From Pseudooceanicola atlanticus (lineage in GTDB: Bacteria > Pseudomonadota > Alphaproteobacteria > Rhodobacterales > Rhodobacteraceae): a DNA stretch of 64,000 bases. The notes beneath the pieces are model-generated. The model searched no databases, was not told the origin of the DNA, and saw only the letters and a program-made list of their open reading frames with translations. The stretch covers positions 620,001 through 684,000 of the forward strand of contig NZ_AQQX01000003.1 of NCBI RefSeq assembly GCF_000768315.1. The letters are read 5' to 3'. The stretch's first letter is position 1, and each line of letters opens with the position of its first letter. Shown piece after piece: positions 59,883 to 64,000 of this stretch. The translations under genes and the position numbers were made by a program.

Positions 59883-60576
59883 CGTCGAAGGCATTCACAG
59901 CTATTACGGCAAGGCCCACATCCTGAACGGCCTGTCGTTCGAGGTGCGCCGGGGCGAGGTCGTGGCACTGCTGGGCCGCAACGGTGCGGGCAAGTCCACA
60001 ACGATGAAATCGGTGATGCAGCTCGTGCGGCCACGCACGGGCCGGGTCATGTTCCAGGACGATGACCTTGTGGGCCAGCCGGCCTACCGCGTCGCCAAGT
60101 CCGGGATCGGCTACGTGCCCGAGGATCGCCGCATCTTCACCGACCTGACGGTTATGGAAAACCTCGAGGTCGGCCGCCAGCCCAAGCGCAAGGACGCGCC
60201 CGACTGGACCATCGAGCAGCTGTTCGAGATCTTCCCCAACCTCGCCGAGCGCCGGGGCAATCGTGGCAAGCAGATGTCGGGCGGCGAACAGCAGATGCTG
60301 ACCATCGCGCGGACCCTCATGGGCAACCCGGCCCTGCTGCTGCTGGACGAACCGTCGGAAGGGATCGCCCCGGTCATCGTGGAACAGATGGCCGAGACGA
60401 TCCTCAAGCTGAAGGCCGAGGGGCTGACGGTCATGATCTCGGAGCAGAACCTGCATTTCGCGCGTTCGGTAGCGGACCGGGCGATCATCATCGAAGGGGG
60501 CGAGAAGAAGTTCGACGGCTCCTTCGCGGAGCTGGAGGCGCATCCGGAGATCCGCGATGCCTACCTGTCGGTGTGA
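59875..60576 (+). CDS. Liv-type ABC importer ATPase (LivF family, heterocycle cluster)
   Basis: A 233-aa ATPase with Walker A GRNGAGKST, signature MSGGEQQMLTIARTL and Walker B LLLLDEPSEGIAP. It overlaps the LivG-type gene by 8 bases. About 105 bases separate it from the MarR gene. Confidence 0.94.
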   Translation: MLNVEGIHSYYGKAHILNGLSFEVRRGEVVALLGRNGAGKSTTMKSVMQLVRPRTGRVMFQDDDLVGQPAYRVAKSGIGYVPEDRRIFTDLTVMENLEVGRQPKRKDAPDWTIEQLFEIFPNLAERRGNRGKQMSGGEQQMLTIARTLMGNPALLLLDEPSEGIAPVIVEQMAETILKLKAEGLTVMISEQNLHFARSVADRAIIIEGGEKKFDGSFAELEAHPEIRDAYLSV

Positions 60577-60681
60577 CCGGGTGCGGCCGGGGGACGTGGC
60601 GTGGTGCTGGGCGTAGTGCCGGGCGTTGCGCCTTGTCCCCCGCCCCTGCCCCGGCTAATCCGGTGACGGGAGGACCTGCGC

Positions 60682-61128
60682 GTGACGAGTGAGCTGAAAC
60701 CGAAGACCAGTGCCGAACATGGCTACCGCTTGGACGAACAGATCGGGTTTCTGCTGCGCAAGGCCTATCAGCGCAATTCCAACATCTTCCTTGAAAAGGT
60801 TCCGGGCAAGCTGACCACGACGCAGTTCGCGGTGATGCATCGCCTGGCCGAGGATGGCCCGATGTCCCAGAACCTGCTGGGCCGATCTGTGGCGATGGAC
60901 GGGGCTACCACGAAGGGCGTGGTCGACCGGCTGATTGCGCGGGGGCTGGTCCAGACGCGCCGCGACCCCGGGGATCGGCGGCGCTATCTTGTGTCGCTGA
61001 CGCCCGACGGGGTGGTGCTGATCGACGCGGCCGTGGAGGCCGCGATCGAGGTGACGACAGAAACGCTGGAGCCGCTGAAACCGCGCGAACGCGAAACGTT
61101 GTTGCGGTTACTGGCACGGATCATGTGA
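60682..61128 (+). CDS. MarR-family transcriptional regulator
   Basis: A 148-aa winged-helix regulator with the MarR core LTTTQFAVMHRLAEDGPMSQNLLGRSVAMD (in two parts), the recognition helix TTKGVVDRLIARGLVQTRRD and the wing DPGDRRRYLVSLTPDG. The start is a GTG with GGGAGG 9 bases upstream. It ends the heterocycle gene cluster and is the only regulator gene in it. It is therefore the leading candidate for the O1-O4 sites, although no such site lies before its own gene. Confidence 0.92.
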   Translation: MTSELKPKTSAEHGYRLDEQIGFLLRKAYQRNSNIFLEKVPGKLTTTQFAVMHRLAEDGPMSQNLLGRSVAMDGATTKGVVDRLIARGLVQTRRDPGDRRRYLVSLTPDGVVLIDAAVEAAIEVTTETLEPLKPRERETLLRLLARIM

Positions 61129-61140
61129 TCCGCCCGGCGG

Positions 61141-61682
61141 TCAGGCGGTGGCCGTGGCGCCCAGAGAGGCGACAAAGCCGGCCAGTTCGACCTCTGCGAA
61201 ATCCAGCACGACATCGTCGGTCAGCAAGCCGTCCTCGACCTTGGTGTTGGCCATTGTGACGAGGATTTCCTTGCACGGATAGACCACCGCCAGCATCCCG
61301 TTCAGGATATATTTCAGGTGCGATTGCGCCCGCACACCGCCAAGCGCCCCGCCCGATGTCGAGACGAGGAAGCAGGGCTTGCCCTTGAAGACCGACTCGT
61401 AGGCCGGGCGAGAGGCCCAGTCGATGGCGTTCTTCAGCACACCGGGCACGCTGTAATGTATTCCGGCGTCACGAAGACGAGGCCGTCGGCCTTGCGCACC
61501 TCCTCGATGAAGGCGCTGACGGCCGGGTCCTCGGTGAGATCCGCATCGTAATGCGGCAGCGCGCCGGGGTCGGCCGTTGCGTGGGTGGTGCCCTCCGGCA
61601 GGCGTGCGGCCAGGGCGCGGGCGGTCGCGCGAGAGGACGAGGCGGCCCGCAGGCTGCCCGGGATCATCAGGATGTGAGGCAT
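61141..61682 (-). pseudogene. NAD(P)H-dependent FMN reductase, disrupted by a one-base deletion
   Basis: The first 76 or so codons (MPHILMIPGSLRAASSSR to FVTPEY) match the FMN-reductase family. The frame then shifts and runs into a stop. The second frame resumes with PGVLKNAIDWASRP and continues to the normal end (ELAGFVASLGATATA). The family signature is EYNYSVPGVLKNAIDW. The DNA reads GAATAC-ATTACAGC where GAATAC-AATTACAGC would restore it exactly, so one base is missing near 61455-61458. It could be a real pseudogene or a sequencing error. It is convergent with the MarR gene. Confidence 0.85.
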
Positions 61683-61698
61683 GGAAACTCCATTCAGA

Positions 61699-63012
61699 TC
61701 AGAGCCTTGCGAGCCATGTCGAGATCGGCGGGAAGACGATCAGGATGGCCAGCGCGACGACCATTGCCAGGACAAAGGGAAAAGCGCCACGGAAGATGTC
61801 ACCGACCGACAGGTCCGGATCGTCGATGGCCGACTTGATCGTGTAGACCGACAGGCCGAAGGGCGGCGTCAGCAACCCGAGCTCTACCGCGACGACGGTG
61901 AGGACGCCGAACCAGATCAGGTCGAAACCCGCGGCCTCGGCCACCGGAAGGGCGATCGGCAGGACGATCAGCATGATCGAGATCGAGTCGATCAGGCAGC
62001 CCAGGATGACGATGAGGATCAGGTAGAAGATCAGGAACCCGAACGGCCCGATGGAACTGTCCAGGAAGAACGACGCCAGTTCACGCGGAACGCCCGACAG
62101 CGCGAGCATCCGCGAAAAGAACGTGGCGGCGAGGATCAGGAACAGCACCGAGACGGTGATCTGCCCGGTTTCGACCATCAGGTTCCAGAGCGTCCGCTTG
62201 GGCAGGGATTTGCGCAGGATCGCGATGACCAGGGCACCTGCGGCACCCGCCGCGCCGGCCTCGGTCGGGTTCAGGAACCCGCCGTACAGACCGCCCAGCA
62301 CGATCAGCATCAGCGACAGGATCGGCACCGCCTTGCGGAGCAGTTCACCGAAGGAGAAATCCTCGTACTCCGTATGGTCGTCGGCATTGTCGAAGACGAA
62401 GTTCTTGCGCTGTTTCGCCAGCAGCAGGATCGTCACGGCAAAGACCACCGAAAGCAGCAGCCCCGGCCCCACGCCTGCGAGGAACATCCGGCCCACCGAT
62501 TGCTCGGCCAGCACGGCGTAGACGATCATCAGCAGCGAGGGCGGGATCATCATGCCCAGCACCGACGACCCGGCCACCACGCCGGTGGCGAATTTCTTGG
62601 AATAGCCATGGCGCGTCATCTCGGGCACCGCGACGCGGGAAAATACGGTGGCGGAGGCGATGGAGATCCCCGTGATCGATGCGAAGACGGCGTTGGCAAA
62701 GACCGTGGCGATGCCCAGCCCCGCCATGACCCTTCGCAACATCTTCTGGAAGACGTCGAACGTGTCCTTGCCGACATTCGAGACCGTCACCAGCAGTCCC
62801 ATCAGCACGAAGAGCGGGACAACGGCGAAAAGGTATTCGCGCAGGCTGTCATTGCCGACCGCGCCCAGCATCCGAAGTGCAACGACATCGTTGCGGATCA
62901 TCGACACGCCGAAGAACGACACGCCCAGCATGGCGATCCCGATCGGCATGCCGAGATAGATCAGCACGACCAGCCCGCCGACGGCGGTATATCCAATTTC
63001 GAGGGGGCTCAT
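61699..63012 (-). CDS. TRAP transporter large permease subunit (DctM-like)
   Basis: A 437-aa inner-membrane protein with about 12 membrane segments and the TRAP signature regions GLLVTVSNVGKDTFDVFQ, ASITGISIASATVF and NPTEAGAAGAAGALV. With the small subunit it imports an organic acid or similar solute using a sodium or proton gradient. The ATG at 63012 (MSPLEIGYTAVGG) overlaps the small-subunit stop (ATGA). Confidence 0.93.
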   Translation of the reverse strand: MSPLEIGYTAVGGLVVLIYLGMPIGIAMLGVSFFGVSMIRNDVVALRMLGAVGNDSLREYLFAVVPLFVLMGLLVTVSNVGKDTFDVFQKMLRRVMAGLGIATVFANAVFASITGISIASATVFSRVAVPEMTRHGYSKKFATGVVAGSSVLGMMIPPSLLMIVYAVLAEQSVGRMFLAGVGPGLLLSVVFAVTILLLAKQRKNFVFDNADDHTEYEDFSFGELLRKAVPILSLMLIVLGGLYGGFLNPTEAGAAGAAGALVIAILRKSLPKRTLWNLMVETGQITVSVLFLILAATFFSRMLALSGVPRELASFFLDSSIGPFGFLIFYLILIVILGCLIDSISIMLIVLPIALPVAEAAGFDLIWFGVLTVVAVELGLLTPPFGLSVYTIKSAIDDPDLSVGDIFRGAFPFVLAMVVALAILIVFPPISTWLARL

Positions 63013-63575
63013 CGCGTGACCTCCGCCAGGCCCGCAGCGGCGCGGGCCGAATGTATCGCGCGGGAGACGAATTCCAGCGCGGCGACCGTCAGGCCGACCA
63101 GGATGAACAGGCGGAACGGCCAGGTGGGCAGCGTGCCCAGCCCCGGGGTTCCGATGAATTCGCCCCGCTCCCAATCGGTCGAGAGGACGTCGAGCGTGGC
63201 CCAGGCCATCATGCCAACCATCACCGCCCCCACGATCGAGAAGGCCACTTCAAGCGCGGCGCTGGCGCGGGGTCGTTTGCGGCGCAGCGGGTCGATGAAC
63301 AGGCCGGCACGGGCCAGTCGGTCGGCGCGCACCGTCGCCGCGAATTGCAAGCAGACGATCATGACAAGCAGCAGCGCACCCAGTTCCGAGACAAGTGGCA
63401 GCGACGCCCCCATCCCGTTCCGCGCCACGATATCGGCACAGATGATGATCATGAGCCCGGCAATCAGGGCCGTGCCGAGCGCGGCCAGCGTGTTGACCAC
63501 GCCGCCCCAAATCCGCGCTGGCAGGGAATGGCGCCGCGTCCGGGCGCCATTCTGTTCTGTGTCAAAATTGGTCAC
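63009..63575 (-). CDS. TRAP transporter small permease subunit (DctQ-like)
   Basis: A 188-aa protein with four membrane segments, including LAALGTALIAGLMIIICADIVARN near residue 35 and the FSIVGAVMVGMMAWATLDVL region near 110. It is the small partner of the DctM-like subunit. It starts 15 bases after the binding-protein gene ends. Confidence 0.9.
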   Translation of the reverse strand: MTNFDTEQNGARTRRHSLPARIWGGVVNTLAALGTALIAGLMIIICADIVARNGMGASLPLVSELGALLLVMIVCLQFAATVRADRLARAGLFIDPLRRKRPRASAALEVAFSIVGAVMVGMMAWATLDVLSTDWERGEFIGTPGLGTLPTWPFRLFILVGLTVAALEFVSRAIHSARAAAGLAEVTR

Positions 63576-63590
63576 GTTCCGGGTCCGCGA

Positions 63591-64000
63591 TCAGAGTTCA
63601 TCGTCCCAGGCGCGCACCGGCTCACCACCGCGTTCACGCACCCCGTCGATATAGGCCTTCATGAATTCGCGGGCGGGTGTGCCACGCTCTTCCAGACCAT
63701 CGGCCCATTCCTTGGCGATGTTCGGCATGGCCGTCACCCAGGCCTCGCGGTCGGCTTCGCTCATGTCGGTGATCTGGACCGGCGGGTTCTGGTCTGCGCC
63801 GGCCTCGACCATCTTCTCCAGCGCCATTTCGTGGCGTTCGTTCAGGTCCTTGCCGTGGCTTTCCGTGTAGTATTCACCGGCCTCGATCATCGCTTCCTGC
63901 ACCTCTTCGGGCAGCGCGTCCCAGCTGTCGCGGTTGATCGCCACGGCGCCCGAGAACGCCACGCCCATGTCGACGCGGGTGATATGCGGTGCGACCTCGT
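63591..64000 (-). CDS. TRAP transporter solute-binding protein (DctP-like), C-terminal part, truncated by window edge
   Basis: The reverse frame is open to the window end and reads VAPHITRVDMGVAFSGAVAINRDSW at the right, then LPEEVQEAMIEAGEYYTES, ending in RERGGEPVRAWDDEL. This is the C-terminal third of a DctP-family binding protein. The N-terminus and signal peptide lie beyond position 64000. An ATG at 63968 is internal, not the start. It is first in the TRAP operon. Confidence 0.88.
   Translation of the reverse strand, partial: EVAPHITRVDMGVAFSGAVAINRDSWDALPEEVQEAMIEAGEYYTESHGKDLNERHEMALEKMVEAGADQNPPVQITDMSEADREAWVTAMPNIAKEWADGLEERGTPAREFMKAYIDGVRERGGEPVRAWDDEL

Overview
The window is GC-rich, densely packed chromosomal DNA whose gene content points to a marine-type alphaproteobacterium of the Rhodobacteraceae (Roseobacter group). 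The pointers are an fdsGBACD-type formate dehydrogenase operon, imelysin/DUF1111/DUF1513 iron genes, several Liv-type and NitT/TauT-type ABC importers, a TRAP importer, and a pyridine-type catabolic cluster with 6-hydroxynicotinate reductase. This assignment is inference from gene families; no rRNA is present.

Layout. 1-1096: N-terminal part of a biotin-dependent carboxylase (minus, runs off the left edge). 1416-5328: four-gene operon of permuted ATP-grasp, alpha-E, transglutaminase and Anbu (a proteasome-like hydrolase). 5532-7182: tRNA-Leu(GAG), lipB, a secreted cytochrome c with a terminator, tRNA-Arg(CCG). 7267-15737: a SAM methyltransferase (DsyB-like candidate) divergent from a LysR regulator, followed by NAD-dependent formate dehydrogenase (fdsG, fdsB, a DUF4287 gene, fdsA, fdhD, fdsD). 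15865-24920: two minus-strand iron operons (DUF1111-imelysin-DUF1513 and hypothetical-imelysin-bfd-bfr), separated by an aldo/keto reductase, a WYL regulator and a divergent VOC gene. 25392-41577: flavoprotein monooxygenases, an acetoacetyl-CoA-synthetase-like ligase, a GntR-headed NitT/TauT ABC operon and a complete Liv-type ABC operon, with a PAS-LuxR regulator diverging at 41690.

42321-61128 is the most striking region. A minus operon (FAD subunit, fused Fe-S/molybdenum hydroxylase, HyuA, HyuB) diverges from a long plus-strand gene set: ferredoxin-NADP reductase, 6-hydroxynicotinate-reductase-like protein, UPF0280, two DUF1185 proteins, Rieske oxygenase, Liv-type importer, MarR. Together these read as uptake, oxidation, ring reduction and ATP-driven ring opening of an N-heterocycle. 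Four related operator-like sequences sit in its two promoter regions. 61141-64000 holds a frameshifted FMN reductase and a TRAP transporter cut by the right edge.

Non-coding structure includes shared operator pairs (LysR/formate; iron box; heterocycle box), local palindromes beside the WYL and aldo/keto genes, a three-copy intergenic repeat family, an 80-bp direct repeat flanking one iron operon, an 11-bp tandem repeat, and strong stem-loops after each of the three complete solute-binding-protein genes. I saw no CRISPR array, insertion sequence, integrase or rRNA.
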